Counted from the stretch's first letter, positions 1 to 9,443 are shown. The stretch: DNA of 64,000 nucleotides from Mechercharimyces sp. CAU 1602 (GCF_024753565.1 NZ_JANTPT010000001.1:186001-250000); one strand, 5' to 3'. Notes: a model not told the origin generated them from the sequence alone. Numbers and translations are program-made.

Positions 1-2
1 AT

Positions 3-170
3 GTGAACCATGTACACATACATCCTACTCAAAGCCCATGTTTGGATCGCAGTCTGATCAATACAAGATCTGATTTTTCTTTCTCGCCTTTACCCTATTC
101 ACAAATGATTGCTCACTTGAAAGATTGGATGGATCATTCCTTAAGGAGGTATCCATATGAAACGAAGTGA
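3..170 (+). CDS. C-terminal end of a protein cut by the window edge
   Basis: An open frame runs from the window start to a TGA at 168-170, and the next gene (start 157) lies inside its end, so the two overlap by 14 bases. About 55 residues are visible, ending in a basic, Trp-containing helix-like stretch (HLKDWMDHSLRRYPYETK). The layout resembles the end of an RmlD/epimerase-type sugar-nucleotide enzyme, which would fit the glycan genes that follow, but nothing diagnostic is present. The tight overlap with a downstream gene is the main evidence that it is real. Confidence 0.45.
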   Translation: MNHVHIHPTQSPCLDRSLINTRSDFSFSPLPYSQMIAHLKDWMDHSLRRYPYETK

Positions 171-1359
171 TGTGGGAATAGTGATGCCAGTATATAATCA
201 GGTACCTAAGTATTTACGAATGGCGATAAAGTCCATATTGAAGCAGCAGAGTTATACAAACTTTCGATTGGTTATAGTTTTAGATGGTGCAGATGAACAA
301 ACTAAAAATATTGTTTATAATAGAACGAGAGCCGATAAACGTGTTCATATCATTGACAATAAGGTTAATCAAGGGGTTGCTCATAGCTTAAATGTAGGTT
401 TTGATTATTTGTGCCAACTACCTAATATCCAATATTTAACATGGGTATCGAGTGACAATATCTATTACCCGCGGTTCGTGGAACGCCTACGCCAAGGATT
501 GATAAATTCTTCTGTTGATATCGGGCTTGTCTATAGTTATTTTTACTTCATGGATGAAAACGATAAAATCTTACATGACTGTAGCAACGATTCTAAGATG
601 GTTCAATCTTTAGGAAAACATCGACCACTGGATAAAGAGGAGGTATTAGATTTAATTCCTGTGGGTCCTTCCTTTATGTATAGAAAGAGAGATGCTATGC
701 TGGTGGGGAAATATCGCAGAAGGATGTTAGAAGATTATGATTATTGGTTGCGTATGTCAGAAGTTACTGGTATTCGATGTATTCCCATCCCATTGATGGC
801 TTATCGCAGGAACACAGAACACAGTGTATCAAGAAGTATTTCATCTCTGCATGGTCATCGTAGATGGAGAAATGTAAAGCAGTATGTGATAAGAGAAGCA
901 CGTGAACGTAGAAATATTTCAACTGAGCTAACCATTATCTATGTAGCAGAGGGGAGACGAAATGTGCTCTCTGAAGTAGAGAATTTATTGGAGGGTATTT
1001 ATACTAATTTCACTATTTGGATTGTTTCTGATAGACAAGGTGAAGTGAAAGAAAAGCTGAAATTGATTCCGGATCCGCGTATCAAAATACTCCCTTATCG
1101 GGGGCCGCATGTCGAACGAGTGTATCAAGAGTTATTGAAAGAAGTAAATACTCCCTTTACCTTAATTTACTCCCAGGGCCTTAAGGTACATGGCTTCGAT
1201 ATCTACTTCTTGATGAAACGTCTAAAAGGAGAGAAAGTTCCACTCATACGATCGATCAAACGAACACAACGCCTAAAAAAACTATTAGATCAAAACCTAA
1301 CTTTGATTAACTCCTTAAACCATACAAGTAAATTGAGAGAGGACATGTTGAAAAGTTAA
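157..1359 (+). CDS. Family 2 glycosyltransferase
   Basis: Likely transfers a sugar from a nucleotide sugar to a surface glycan on the cytoplasmic side of the membrane. The N-terminus has the GT-A fold signature of the family (GIVMPVYNQ, then VIVLDGADEQT), and residues about 90-105 hold the acidic donor-binding stretch (VSSDNIYY in place of a strict DxD). A second, shorter GT-like stretch (TIIYVAEGRRNVLSEVENLL) appears near residue 258, suggesting an additional degenerate GT or accessory domain; the total of 400 residues is long for one GT2 domain. A near-perfect ribosome binding site (TTAAGGAGGT) precedes the ATG. It is the first of three co-directional glycan genes. Donor and acceptor cannot be predicted. 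Confidence 0.85.
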   Translation: MKRSDVGIVMPVYNQVPKYLRMAIKSILKQQSYTNFRLVIVLDGADEQTKNIVYNRTRADKRVHIIDNKVNQGVAHSLNVGFDYLCQLPNIQYLTWVSSDNIYYPRFVERLRQGLINSSVDIGLVYSYFYFMDENDKILHDCSNDSKMVQSLGKHRPLDKEEVLDLIPVGPSFMYRKRDAMLVGKYRRRMLEDYDYWLRMSEVTGIRCIPIPLMAYRRNTEHSVSRSISSLHGHRRWRNVKQYVIREARERRNISTELTIIYVAEGRRNVLSEVENLLEGIYTNFTIWIVSDRQGEVKEKLKLIPDPRIKILPYRGPHVERVYQELLKEVNTPFTLIYSQGLKVHGFDIYFLMKRLKGEKVPLIRSIKRTQRLKKLLDQNLTLINSLNHTSKLREDMLKS

Positions 1360-1471
1360 TGGAGCTTAAAGGATTTTATTATCCGATTAGAAGAGGGACT
1401 TTCAAACATGTATTCTGCTCCTATATTATAGGAAATAAATAGTTGTAGAAAGGAGTTGTTAGACAATTAGT

Positions 1472-2425
1472 ATGAATAAGGGGAAGGTGTGGATCACGGG
1501 TGTGAGTGGGTTCGTTGGTAGATACTTGATTGAAGAATTAGCATCTGCAGGTTTTGAAGTGATAGGAACGGGGAGAAGCACCTTAATCAACACTTCTACA
1601 TCCTATCAATATAAAGCGGTACCCTTAAAAGATAGATCAGCTATCTCTAATTTTCTACAAGTAGAAAAGCCGGATTACGTGATTCACCTCGCAGGGCAGA
1701 AATATATTCCTTATTCTTGGGAGCATCCTATTGAGGTGATTGAGAGTAATGTGATTTCAACATTAAACATTTTAGAAGCTATCCGATTGCTAGACGAAAG
1801 GGCGAAAGTAAAAGTTTTACTTATTGGTTCGGGAAGTGAGTATTTTTCTCCGCCTGGAAAGAGCCATGTCTTTAGTGAGAAAGACGAGACTCATCCTCCA
1901 AATCCATATAGTTGGAGCAAGTGGATGCAGTCAGAAGTCGGGAAAATGTATACGATGATGTACGGTTTATCAGTGGTGACAGCTCGAACTTTTAACTTGT
2001 TTGGTCCTGGTGCTAATGGTGGAATTTCAAGTGCTTTAGCTGAATTTGTCGCGTCTTGTGAACGTGAGCGACGCTCAGATACATTTGTGATACATGGAAG
2101 TGTGGAACTGGCACGTGATTTCCTCGATGTACGAGATGCAGTGAGAGCATATCGAATAATATTAGAAAAGTTTGACCAGTGGACACAGGGGGAGGTGATC
2201 AATGTTTGTAGTGGGCAAGCAACTTCTCTCGATAAACTCATACAATTATTCTTCTCCTATTGCTCCTATCCATTACAATTACAGATAAATCAGAAATATA
2301 TTCGTAAAGGTGATGTGCATTCTATTTGTGGGAATAACAATAAACTAAAAGAATTGAGTTGGGAACAGAAAATCCCATTGAAGCAAACAGTAAAAGATAT
2401 GGTTACTTATTGTAAACAAGCATGA
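1472..2425 (+). CDS. NAD-dependent epimerase/dehydratase (extended SDR), sugar-nucleotide type
   Basis: Member of the extended short-chain dehydrogenase family that modifies nucleotide-activated sugars. The Rossmann motif GVSGFVGRYL is at residues 10-19, and the YxxxK catalytic pair is in NPYSWSKWM near residue 150. A TARTFNLFGPG segment further on is typical of GDP-mannose 4,6-dehydratase and GDP-6-deoxy-mannose reductase relatives, the most likely subgroup. At 317 residues it has family length. Its stop overlaps the ATG of the next glycosyltransferase frame (ATGA), so translation may be coupled. Probably supplies the activated sugar used by the flanking transferases; the exact reaction is inference. 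Confidence 0.85.
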   Translation: MNKGKVWITGVSGFVGRYLIEELASAGFEVIGTGRSTLINTSTSYQYKAVPLKDRSAISNFLQVEKPDYVIHLAGQKYIPYSWEHPIEVIESNVISTLNILEAIRLLDERAKVKVLLIGSGSEYFSPPGKSHVFSEKDETHPPNPYSWSKWMQSEVGKMYTMMYGLSVVTARTFNLFGPGANGGISSALAEFVASCERERRSDTFVIHGSVELARDFLDVRDAVRAYRIILEKFDQWTQGEVINVCSGQATSLDKLIQLFFSYCSYPLQLQINQKYIRKGDVHSICGNNNKLKELSWEQKIPLKQTVKDMVTYCKQA

Positions 2426-2454
2426 TGGGATTGTGGGGAGGAGACTATAATATC

Positions 2455-3333
2455 ATGAAAAATTTAATGCAGGCACGTCAAAAACAGAGTCAAAAAGCTC
2501 AACTTAAACGCCTGCTCCATGTTAATAAAAAATGGATAGCCAGTGGAAATGTCCCCAAGGTTACTGTGATTATGCCAGTGTATAATATGCAAAAATTTGT
2601 TTCTAAAGCAATTACAAGTATATTGCAGCAAACATATAAAAAATTCCAATTTATCATTATTAATGATGGTTCTACAGATAATTCTTGGAGAAAAATTAAA
2701 TGTTTTCAGGATAGTCGAATTTGTGCTCTAAATATGAATAACAGAGGGAAACCAGCTTCTATGAATCTTGGGCTTCGTTACAGTTTGGGTGAATATATTT
2801 TAGAAATGGATGCTGACGACTGGCTGGAGCCAGATGCTATTATGCGCCTTGTACATGCTTTAAATGCTTCTCCAAAAGATGTGGGGTTAGCTTATGCTGG
2901 TATTTATTTGTGGTTAAGTGAAAATGATAAATTAGTTAAAATTAAAGCGATAAAAGGAACGGAATATGCGGATAAATACGAAGTTCTTAAGAGTTTACAA
3001 AACCATTGCCCTCGTCTTTATCGTAAATCGGCTTTACAAGCGGTAGGGGGCTGGACTACCTCGCTGTATGGGAAAGAGCTGCGGGCGGATGATTTTTTTT
3101 TACGGTTAAAATTAGCTGAATTATTTCGGGCAAAGAGTGTGGATGCAGTGTTATATAACAAGCGAGTCCACAAGAGTAGTCTCACAGGTGTACCAAATCC
3201 AAATATCATGAATTGGCAAATTAAGAATATCGTGAAGTTTATGCTTGAAAAATGGGGTGGAACCTATGCGCCCGTTTTTCATACAAATGATAGTGGTTTC
3301 ATATGGAAGTTGGAATTGATAAGAAAAGGATAA
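2455..3333 (+). CDS. Family 2 glycosyltransferase
   Basis: Typical GT2 catalytic domain: VTVIMPVYNMQKFV near the N-terminus, IIINDGSTDNSW as the nucleotide-binding segment, and EMDADDWLEPDA containing the metal-binding DxD motif. It should act in surface polysaccharide or glycoprotein assembly with the preceding epimerase and transferase. The frame is open from an ATG at 2422 that overlaps the previous stop, but the ATG at 2455 is preceded by GGGGAGGAG at a workable distance and gives the usual N-terminus, so I prefer it. The final 40 residues lack a recognisable domain. Confidence 0.85.
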   Translation: MKNLMQARQKQSQKAQLKRLLHVNKKWIASGNVPKVTVIMPVYNMQKFVSKAITSILQQTYKKFQFIIINDGSTDNSWRKIKCFQDSRICALNMNNRGKPASMNLGLRYSLGEYILEMDADDWLEPDAIMRLVHALNASPKDVGLAYAGIYLWLSENDKLVKIKAIKGTEYADKYEVLKSLQNHCPRLYRKSALQAVGGWTTSLYGKELRADDFFLRLKLAELFRAKSVDAVLYNKRVHKSSLTGVPNPNIMNWQIKNIVKFMLEKWGGTYAPVFHTNDSGFIWKLELIRKG

Positions 3334-3425
3334 AAGAATGTGTAGGGGATGAACACCTCTTTACTCGTACACGATAATAGCTGTAGTAATAATTACTACG
3401 ATTTGTGTGATAGAGGGTGTTAAAT

Positions 3426-5015
3426 GTGATATTAACCATATTTGCAGGGATCATCATGGTGTTAGTTCTCTTTTATTGGTTTTTTTGGGGGTCTCAACCG
3501 AAAGGGCATGGTTTAGTTGAAAGTAAGCGATCAACTTCCACACGAAGAGGAAAAAAAGTGGTTTATCTCGTTATGGATTCTCTGATGGCGGAAACGATTG
3601 TAGAGGGAAGGGGGCGTGGTGAATTGCCTGCCTTCTCTTATCTTATTGAACATGGCTATTACCACCCACAGATGATTAGCTCGTTTCCTACGATGTCGGT
3701 GACGATTGACAGTACCTTACTGACGGGGACTTATCCTGACCAACATGGTGTTCCCGGGTTGATTTGGTATAGTCAACGAGAAGGGAGATTTATTAATTAT
3801 GGGACGGGACCTTTGGAATTAATCATGATGGGGGTGGGGCGGGTAGTTGCGGATGCTCTTTATCAGTTAAACCATTCCCATCTACGAAAGGAGGTAAGTA
3901 CGCTACATGAGGACTTGTCTGCGTTAGGAATGAGTACCGGTTCTATGAATGGAATGTTGTACCGTGGAAAAGAATCTCACCATCTTTATCTATCGCATGG
4001 ACTTGCCAGATGGACTGGACTTGCCCGTTGGACTAAGGTGAAAGCACCTTCTTTTTTTACATACGGTGGGTTGTGTCTTCCAACTAAGAGTGATGGGATA
4101 AAAGGGGGGCCGTTCCATCAGTTCGGATTTACGGATGATTATATAGAAAGAGCACTGACTGACATGATTCAGGCAAAAAACCTTCCTGACTTTTTACTGG
4201 CTTATCTTCCAGATATGGATCGTCCAATACATAATAAAGGGTTGACAGCTGCGTTAACGGAAGCCAAGAAGGTGGATGCACGCCTGGGACGAATCTTGGA
4301 TGCATTTTCATCATGGGAAGAGGCGTTGGAGCAGGTAACTTGGGTGATTTCAGGGGATAGTGGCCAAACTAACATCTGTTCTCGTGCTGAGAAATCAGTG
4401 ATTTCACTATCTGAACAGCTTGGCGACTATTGCCTGCTTGAGCCAGGAAAACGAAACAAACAGGGAGCGGAGGTGGCACTTTGTAGCAATCAGCGAATGG
4501 CGTATGTTTACATTTTGGACGAACGTATTTCATTAGAAGGGTTAGCAAAGAGGTTGCGGATAGATGTACGTATGGATTTGATCGCTTGGAGGGAGGAGGG
4601 ATGGATAACGGTCATCGGTACGGATTTAGAAACACGTTTACGATATCGAAGGGGAGAAGAGTGGACTGATTCATATCAGCAGAAATGGGATTTACATGGG
4701 AGAGAAGAAGTGCTGGATCTTACACTGGATCAGGATAGTCGTTGTCTTTACTATGGAGATTTTCCCGATGGATTAAAACGGTTACAGGCAGCGCTCACTT
4801 CTCATGCAGGTCGTTACTTAATAGTTAACGCAAAGCCCGGCTTTGAATTTGCTACAACATACTCTCCTCTTCATACGCGGGGAGGGGCGCATGGCTCACT
4901 TCACAAACAGGATTCTTTCTTTCCACTGATTGTGGCGGGAACGGACGAGCGTCCTTCCACTGATCGACTCGTAGATATGAAGGAGTATCTTTTACGCTTA
5001 CTCAAACAAAAATAA
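3426..5015 (+). CDS. Membrane-anchored type I phosphodiesterase / alkaline phosphatase superfamily protein
   Basis: One N-terminal transmembrane helix is followed by a phosphodiesterase/nucleotide-pyrophosphatase fold. Family features: VVYLVMDSLMAETI (first metal Asp), SSFPTMSVTIDSTLLTG with the Thr/Ser nucleophile in the SFPTMS segment, TYPDQHGVPG, LAYLPDMDRPIHNKG and VISGDSGQ. The active site would face outside, and the substrate could be a phosphodiester of lipid, polymer or nucleotide origin. I chose the GTG at 3426 because TAGAGGG lies 8 bases before it; the GTG at 3417 has no spacing to an RBS. A YetF-type gene follows after 35 bases. Confidence 0.75.
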   Translation: MILTIFAGIIMVLVLFYWFFWGSQPKGHGLVESKRSTSTRRGKKVVYLVMDSLMAETIVEGRGRGELPAFSYLIEHGYYHPQMISSFPTMSVTIDSTLLTGTYPDQHGVPGLIWYSQREGRFINYGTGPLELIMMGVGRVVADALYQLNHSHLRKEVSTLHEDLSALGMSTGSMNGMLYRGKESHHLYLSHGLARWTGLARWTKVKAPSFFTYGGLCLPTKSDGIKGGPFHQFGFTDDYIERALTDMIQAKNLPDFLLAYLPDMDRPIHNKGLTAALTEAKKVDARLGRILDAFSSWEEALEQVTWVISGDSGQTNICSRAEKSVISLSEQLGDYCLLEPGKRNKQGAEVALCSNQRMAYVYILDERISLEGLAKRLRIDVRMDLIAWREEGWITVIGTDLETRLRYRRGEEWTDSYQQKWDLHGREEVLDLTLDQDSRCLYYGDFPDGLKRLQAALTSHAGRYLIVNAKPGFEFATTYSPLHTRGGAHGSLHKQDSFFPLIVAGTDERPSTDRLVDMKEYLLRLLKQK

Positions 5016-5050
5016 GGGGAAAGCATCGTAGTGGAAGGAATGGAATCGAT

Positions 5051-5743
5051 ATGCATTCATATGTGGAAGTTACTTTGCAAACCTCCCTTGCGTTCGGCGG
5101 CACTCTTTTGATTGCTAGGATTCTTGGCAAACAGCAGCTCGCGGAAATGACATTTTTCGAATACATCAATGGGATTACCTTTGGTTCGATTGCAGGGAAT
5201 TTGGCAACTGATCTGGATCAAAATACAGGGCAACATTTAGTGGGATTAATTATTTTTGGGATTCTTACGTGGGTGATGACGTATATCTCACTTAAGAGTC
5301 GCACAGGTCGGCGCCTTTTAGGTGGGGACCCTGTTATCGTGATTCAAGATGGAAAGATTATGGAAGAGAGTATGCGTAAAACGAGGATGACGATGGAGGA
5401 ATTGATGCAACTTTTGCGTGAGCGCGGGATTTTTAATATATCGGAAGTTCAATTCGCTATCTTTGAAAATAATGGTGAGATCTCAACAATGAAGAAACCA
5501 GCTTATGATCCTCTTACGCCTAAAACCCTTAATCAAATCGAAGCAGACCCTCCTCCGCAAGTGCCGATGGAGCTAGTTGTAGATGGTAAGGTTATTTACG
5601 AGAATTTGAATGTACTCGGAAAAGATATGAAGTGGCTCCTCAGCCAATTAAAAAAATATCACGGGGTTAATTCGATCGAAGAGGTTTTTTACGTGGCACG
5701 TGAAAGTGATGGTCAACTATATGTGGATTTGCGCCGTGATTAA
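5051..5743 (+). CDS. YetF/DUF421 family membrane protein
   Basis: Three hydrophobic segments in the first 80 residues are followed by a soluble region with two similar lobes, each containing a D/G-K-x-I pattern (VIQDGKIMEE and VVDGKVIYEN). This is the YetF/YkjA (DUF421) arrangement, common and multicopy in sporulating Bacillales. Length (230) fits the family. Its biochemical role is not established; work in Bacillus links relatives to the spore membrane, so a spore role is an inference. It lies 35 bases after the phosphodiesterase gene and could be co-transcribed with it. Confidence 0.85.
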   Translation: MHSYVEVTLQTSLAFGGTLLIARILGKQQLAEMTFFEYINGITFGSIAGNLATDLDQNTGQHLVGLIIFGILTWVMTYISLKSRTGRRLLGGDPVIVIQDGKIMEESMRKTRMTMEELMQLLRERGIFNISEVQFAIFENNGEISTMKKPAYDPLTPKTLNQIEADPPPQVPMELVVDGKVIYENLNVLGKDMKWLLSQLKKYHGVNSIEEVFYVARESDGQLYVDLRRD

Positions 5744-5831
5744 CGAAATATACAAGTTCGATTTAGGTAGCGTGGTGCATGGTTTGAGTAGAAGGCGGAC
5801 ATCATAACCACAGAAAAGGAGGGAATTGCTA

Positions 5832-6308
5832 ATGCATCAATTGCAAGATATTATGACAACCAATGTGAATACGGTCTCGCCACAGGACAATATCTTTCAA
5901 GTGGCTTCTTTGATGAAGCAACACAACATCGGTTCTGTTCCTGTGATAGAAAACGGTTTGTTGTGTGGGGTGGTAACGGATCGTGATCTCGTGCTGCGTG
6001 GGATTGCTGAACAAAAGCCTAATTCATCCACAGTGGAGTCGTTTATGACTCCCAATCCCGTTGTGGGCTCACCTGATATGTCAGTAGACGATGCAGCACG
6101 GTTGATGGCAGAAAATCAGATCCGCCGCCTTCCGATTGTGGATAATGGTCAACTGATTGGAATCGTGGCGATTGGAGATTTGGCCGTTCGCCAACCGTAT
6201 GCAGATAATGCAGGGGTCGCGTTGACCAGCATTTCAACCCAAGATCAGACGGGAACTCCTAATCAACCCCCTTCCGGTGCTGACGCTAACCCACATCAAT
6301 TGATGTAA
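5832..6308 (+). CDS. Tandem CBS-domain protein
   Basis: Two CBS domains occupy most of the protein (IMTTNVNTVSPQDNIFQVA... and FMTPNPVVGSPDMSVDDAA...), each ending in a G(V/I)VxxxDL signature. Stand-alone CBS pairs bind adenine nucleotides or SAM and act as energy or stress sensors; the partner here is unknown. The 30-residue tail is rich in Pro, Gln and Thr and looks disordered. The ATG at 5832 is preferred to the TTG at 5826, since AAAAGGAGGG lies 8-9 bases before the ATG. A strong terminator follows. Confidence 0.85.
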   Translation: MHQLQDIMTTNVNTVSPQDNIFQVASLMKQHNIGSVPVIENGLLCGVVTDRDLVLRGIAEQKPNSSTVESFMTPNPVVGSPDMSVDDAARLMAENQIRRLPIVDNGQLIGIVAIGDLAVRQPYADNAGVALTSISTQDQTGTPNQPPSGADANPHQLM

Positions 6309-6311
6309 GCT

Positions 6312-6342
6312 AATCCCGCCCATGGGCGGGATTTTCATTTTC
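6312..6342 (+). terminator. Rho-independent terminator after the CBS gene
   Basis: A perfect palindrome, AATCCCGCCC with its complement, is followed by a T-rich run (TTTTCATTTT). It begins four bases after the stop codon. Confidence 0.85.
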
Positions 6343-6407
6343 CTAAACCAATAATTAACAGACAATAAAAACGTATGTTCTGTATATAATGAGGGTAGGA
6401 GGAAAGT

Positions 6408-6806
6408 GTGTTGAAAGAGGTGAAGGTAGTGCTGCTATATCCCCCTGAGTATAATCAGTTTGAATCTGAAGTGAAACAAGTGGTTGTACTGGAGGTATTG
6501 GAACGCTCATTGCAATGGGATCGTCAATGGTTAGACCAATCCCCGGTCAAAATGAGACGTGTACTTCAAACCTGGTTTAGCGATGCACAAGAAGCCGCCT
6601 CGAAGGACTTGAGCCAAAGACGACGCTCCTTGCGTCGAATGGGTGGAGAAATTATTAGCATTCGTCAACTCCAGGATGTGCGTGAAGTAGATGCGCGCTT
6701 CCGTGGATTTCAATATACGCAGCGCTACTTAAATGCTGTACTGCGCGCTGAATGCGAAACATGGCTTAATAACTGGAATAAAAGCGATAAAAAGGTTACA
6801 AGCTAA
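6408..6806 (+). CDS. Hypothetical protein, 132 residues
   Basis: I do not recognise a family. The protein is soluble, has no signal peptide and is rich in Arg, Gln and Trp, with a strongly basic middle (SQRRRSLRRMGG) suggesting contact with nucleic acid or an acidic partner. Start is GTG at 6408 or TTG at 6411; GGTAGGAGG ends just before either, with better spacing to the TTG. A TATAAT-like box lies at 6385-6390 without a convincing -35. A GDSL hydrolase gene follows 52 bases later on the same strand. Confidence 0.6.
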   Translation: MLKEVKVVLLYPPEYNQFESEVKQVVVLEVLERSLQWDRQWLDQSPVKMRRVLQTWFSDAQEAASKDLSQRRRSLRRMGGEIISIRQLQDVREVDARFRGFQYTQRYLNAVLRAECETWLNNWNKSDKKVTS

Positions 6807-6858
6807 TACCACCGCAAGAGCACTTGCATAGCACTTAGAAGGGGGACTGGACGAAGAA

Positions 6859-7494
6859 ATGGATCGAGTGGTATATCTGGCTTTAGGCGATTCCCTAACA
6901 GAAGGAGTAGGGGCGGAACGGATGGATTGTAGTTTTGCTCACCAGTTTTTTGAGCAGCTCAGCCGTTCAGACCAATGTGTGATGCGCAACTGGGGGATTT
7001 CCGGACTTACTTCAGGTGAACTTTTTCATCTGTTACAAACCTCTGCGTGCCAACGACTTCTCCCTTCCTGTTCGCATATCTCTGTTACTATCGGTGGTGG
7101 GGATTTTATCGATCTGTACCGGAGTGGATTAACGATGCCCAAAATTTATCGCACAATGAATCAAGTGATAGAGCAGGTGAGCCAATCCCTGGAAGTCATA
7201 CGCAAATATAACCCTGAAGGGATGGTATATGTATTGGGATATTATATCCCACGACCTGCCTACGATATTGCTCTTCCGCTAGCTTCTTATCTCCTGCGCA
7301 GAATGAATCGGTCGATGATGAAAATATGTAAAAAATATCAAGGTGAGTTGGTTGATCCTTTTGATTCCTTTTACCAACGTTATGACTACTTTGCCGATGA
7401 TGTGCATCCAAACCAGATGGGATACGATGCGCTGGCAGCATTGTTTGCTCGTACTGCTGTCTCCCTTGCACAACAAGAACCTTCTGTACAATAA
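6859..7494 (+). CDS. SGNH/GDSL-family hydrolase
   Basis: Predicted esterase or lipase-like hydrolase. Block I is ALGDSLTEGVG (nucleophile Ser12), and the catalytic Asp-His pair is in DDVHPNQMGY near the C-terminus. Block II Gly is in NWGISGLTSGE. Block III reads TIGGGDF where most family members have GxND, so the oxyanion-hole Asn appears to be Gly. There is no signal peptide, so it should be cytoplasmic. Length (211) is normal. It converges on the spore-type amidase gene and shares a terminator with it. Confidence 0.8.
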   Translation: MDRVVYLALGDSLTEGVGAERMDCSFAHQFFEQLSRSDQCVMRNWGISGLTSGELFHLLQTSACQRLLPSCSHISVTIGGGDFIDLYRSGLTMPKIYRTMNQVIEQVSQSLEVIRKYNPEGMVYVLGYYIPRPAYDIALPLASYLLRRMNRSMMKICKKYQGELVDPFDSFYQRYDYFADDVHPNQMGYDALAALFARTAVSLAQQEPSVQ

Positions 7495-7504
7495 CACCTA
7501 TATG

Positions 7505-7539
7505 AAAAAGATCCTGCTGTCTACGAGCAGGATCTTTTT
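7505..7539. terminator. Bidirectional terminator between convergent genes
   Basis: AAAAAGATCCTGCT and AGCAGGATCTTTTT form a 14-bp stem with a 7-base loop; the A and T runs serve both directions. Confidence 0.85.
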
Positions 7540-7544
7540 GCTTA

Positions 7545-8333
7545 TCAAACGGAAATGATAAAAGCATCGGAAATCCCTGCAGCGTTGATCCGTGCTAATT
7601 GTGCCTCGGCATTATTGCGGTCCGTGTAAGCACCTGCCTGAACACGGTAGTAAGTGGAACCATTAATAGTGGTGGGGAGAACGAAGGAGTCAATCCCTTT
7701 GTTAGAAAGAAAGGTAACTCGGCTATCCGCATTGCTCCGGATAGTAAAAGATCCAGCAATCACCTTGTATAGGTTAAAAGAGATGGGAGACAGATTGAGT
7801 GCAGAAGCTAATCCTTCAGCCGTGGCAACAGCCAGATCATTAATAAAAGTGGGGTTTAAAAGTAGAGCGAGGTCACTACTCGTATCAATAAACATATTTT
7901 CTGTAAGCACAGCAGGCATCCTTGTTTCGCGCAGTACATGGAAATTGGCTCTCTTTTTTCCACGGTTGCGCACTCCGTATTTAGAACCGATGGTCTGCAT
8001 AATGCGATCATGGATAATATTTCGTTTGGTAATGGTGTCCTGTGATACGGAGCCATTATATATATAACTTTCGAATCCGGTTCCCCCACCAGCGTTAATA
8101 TGGATGGAACAATAGTAATCAGCATCCAATGCATTTGCCATACTGGTACGGGTAGTAAGGCTAACAGTCGCATCTGTCGTCCGCGTCATATAAATCTCTA
8201 CATTATAACGACTAAGCAGGTAATCTCGTACCTTTAAGGCGATCATTAACGTAAAATTTTTTTCTTGATAAGATCCATTGGTGGCACCGGGATCATTTCC
8301 GCCGTGTCCTGGATCAATAACGAGACGTGTCAT
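7545..8333 (-). CDS. N-acetylmuramoyl-L-alanine amidase with SPOR domain, CwlC-like
   Basis: Cleaves the amide bond between MurNAc and the peptide stem. The amidase_3 domain fills residues 1-180, with zinc ligands His10 (DPGHGG), Glu24 and His78 (SIHIN) and catalytic Glu145 (LTENMF). Residues about 185-262 form a SPOR domain that binds denuded glycan (FNLYKVIAGSFTIRSNADS, YYRVQAGAYTDRNNAEA). There is no signal peptide, as in CwlC of Bacillus subtilis, which is made in the mother cell and helps mother-cell lysis. A strong RBS (GAGGAGGTG) precedes the ATG. The spore role is inferred from architecture. Confidence 0.88.
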   Translation of the reverse strand: MTRLVIDPGHGGNDPGATNGSYQEKNFTLMIALKVRDYLLSRYNVEIYMTRTTDATVSLTTRTSMANALDADYYCSIHINAGGGTGFESYIYNGSVSQDTITKRNIIHDRIMQTIGSKYGVRNRGKKRANFHVLRETRMPAVLTENMFIDTSSDLALLLNPTFINDLAVATAEGLASALNLSPISFNLYKVIAGSFTIRSNADSRVTFLSNKGIDSFVLPTTINGSTYYRVQAGAYTDRNNAEAQLARINAAGISDAFIISV

Positions 8334-8501
8334 CTATTCACCTCCTCTTTAGATCTAGTATTATCATATGCATGAATCATAGATTGTGTTTGGACGGAAG
8401 AAAGGGCGACGCATAAAGAAAATGTGCGGCACGCCCCTTTTTGTAAGTGTCCAGTCACCCGCTCACCTACTCTCATAATCTACCATAAGGGAGGTGAAGC
8501 G

Positions 8502-9404
8502 GTGGATAAAAATATTTTGCGACAACGAAAACTGTGTCGGCTTGGAGGAACACAAATCATTACTTGGAATGTGAAACGGGTCTTGGGGGAGGAGCAGGCA
8601 GGTCGTTATCCAAACTTAGGCAAGGGAGTCCGTGTGGGTGTCATCGACACAGGTATTGATCTGACTCACCCCGACTTAGCAAACAATGTCCAAGGGGGAG
8701 TAAACTTTATCCAAACTGACCAACCTCCGCAAGATGAGAATGGCCATGGTACCCATGTAGCAGGTATTATAGGTGCCCGTAATAGTCGGACTGGAATTAT
8801 TGGAGTTGCTCCTGCTGTGTCACTTTATGCGATTAAGGTGTTAGACAAAGATGGATTAGGATCGATGCGAACTCTTATTCATGGGATCAAGTGGGGCATT
8901 GATAATAGAATGGATATTTTAAATATTAGTATTACCGGGGAAACTTCTAGCCCGCCAGAGTTAGTAGAAATTATAGAATTAGCAACAAAAAAAGGGATTT
9001 TAGTCATTGCAGCTAGTGGAAACAGAGGCAATTTGAGAGGTAAAGGGGATTGTGTAGAATCACCTGCACGCTTACCGTCGGTGGAGGCAGTAGCTGCTTT
9101 GGATCGTCAAAATAGACGCGCCTTATTTTCAGCGACCGGGCCAGAAATTAATATTGCCGCCCCCGGAGTACAAATTTTGAGTACCTATTTAGATGGACAG
9201 TATGCTAAGATGAGCGGGACATCGATGGCAGCACCGCATGTTTCTGGAGTAGCCGCTTTGTTAAAATGTGCTTACCCACAAGCTAATAACAAAAAATTGC
9301 GTCTTTTACTACATCGACAAGCGCGTAGATTGACGAGCAAAAGAATGGATCGTTTAACCGGAGCAGGCTTGGTGCGAGCTTGGACGAAGCGAGGAAGAGT
9401 ATAA
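8502..9404 (+). CDS. Subtilisin-like serine protease (S8), no signal peptide
   Basis: Complete catalytic triad: Asp49 in VGVIDTGID, His82 in NGHGTHVAG and Ser241 in MSGTSMAAPH (numbering from the GTG at 8502). The protein is only 300 residues, has no secretion signal and almost no pro-domain, so it is probably intracellular or released on lysis. The frame is open from 8424, but AAGGGAGGTG lies directly upstream of the GTG at 8502 and that start gives the family-like N-terminus. It is one of three S8 proteases in this window. Confidence 0.85.
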   Translation: MDKNILRQRKLCRLGGTQIITWNVKRVLGEEQAGRYPNLGKGVRVGVIDTGIDLTHPDLANNVQGGVNFIQTDQPPQDENGHGTHVAGIIGARNSRTGIIGVAPAVSLYAIKVLDKDGLGSMRTLIHGIKWGIDNRMDILNISITGETSSPPELVEIIELATKKGILVIAASGNRGNLRGKGDCVESPARLPSVEAVAALDRQNRRALFSATGPEINIAAPGVQILSTYLDGQYAKMSGTSMAAPHVSGVAALLKCAYPQANNKKLRLLLHRQARRLTSKRMDRLTGAGLVRAWTKRGRV

Positions 9405-9443
9405 GAAATAGAGAGAGAAAACAACAGCATTTATCGATGATTG

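Noticed and set aside
1891-2241. 116-residue minus-strand frame in the epimerase gene
   Set aside because: Antisense shadow; the plus-strand gene has complete SDR motifs.
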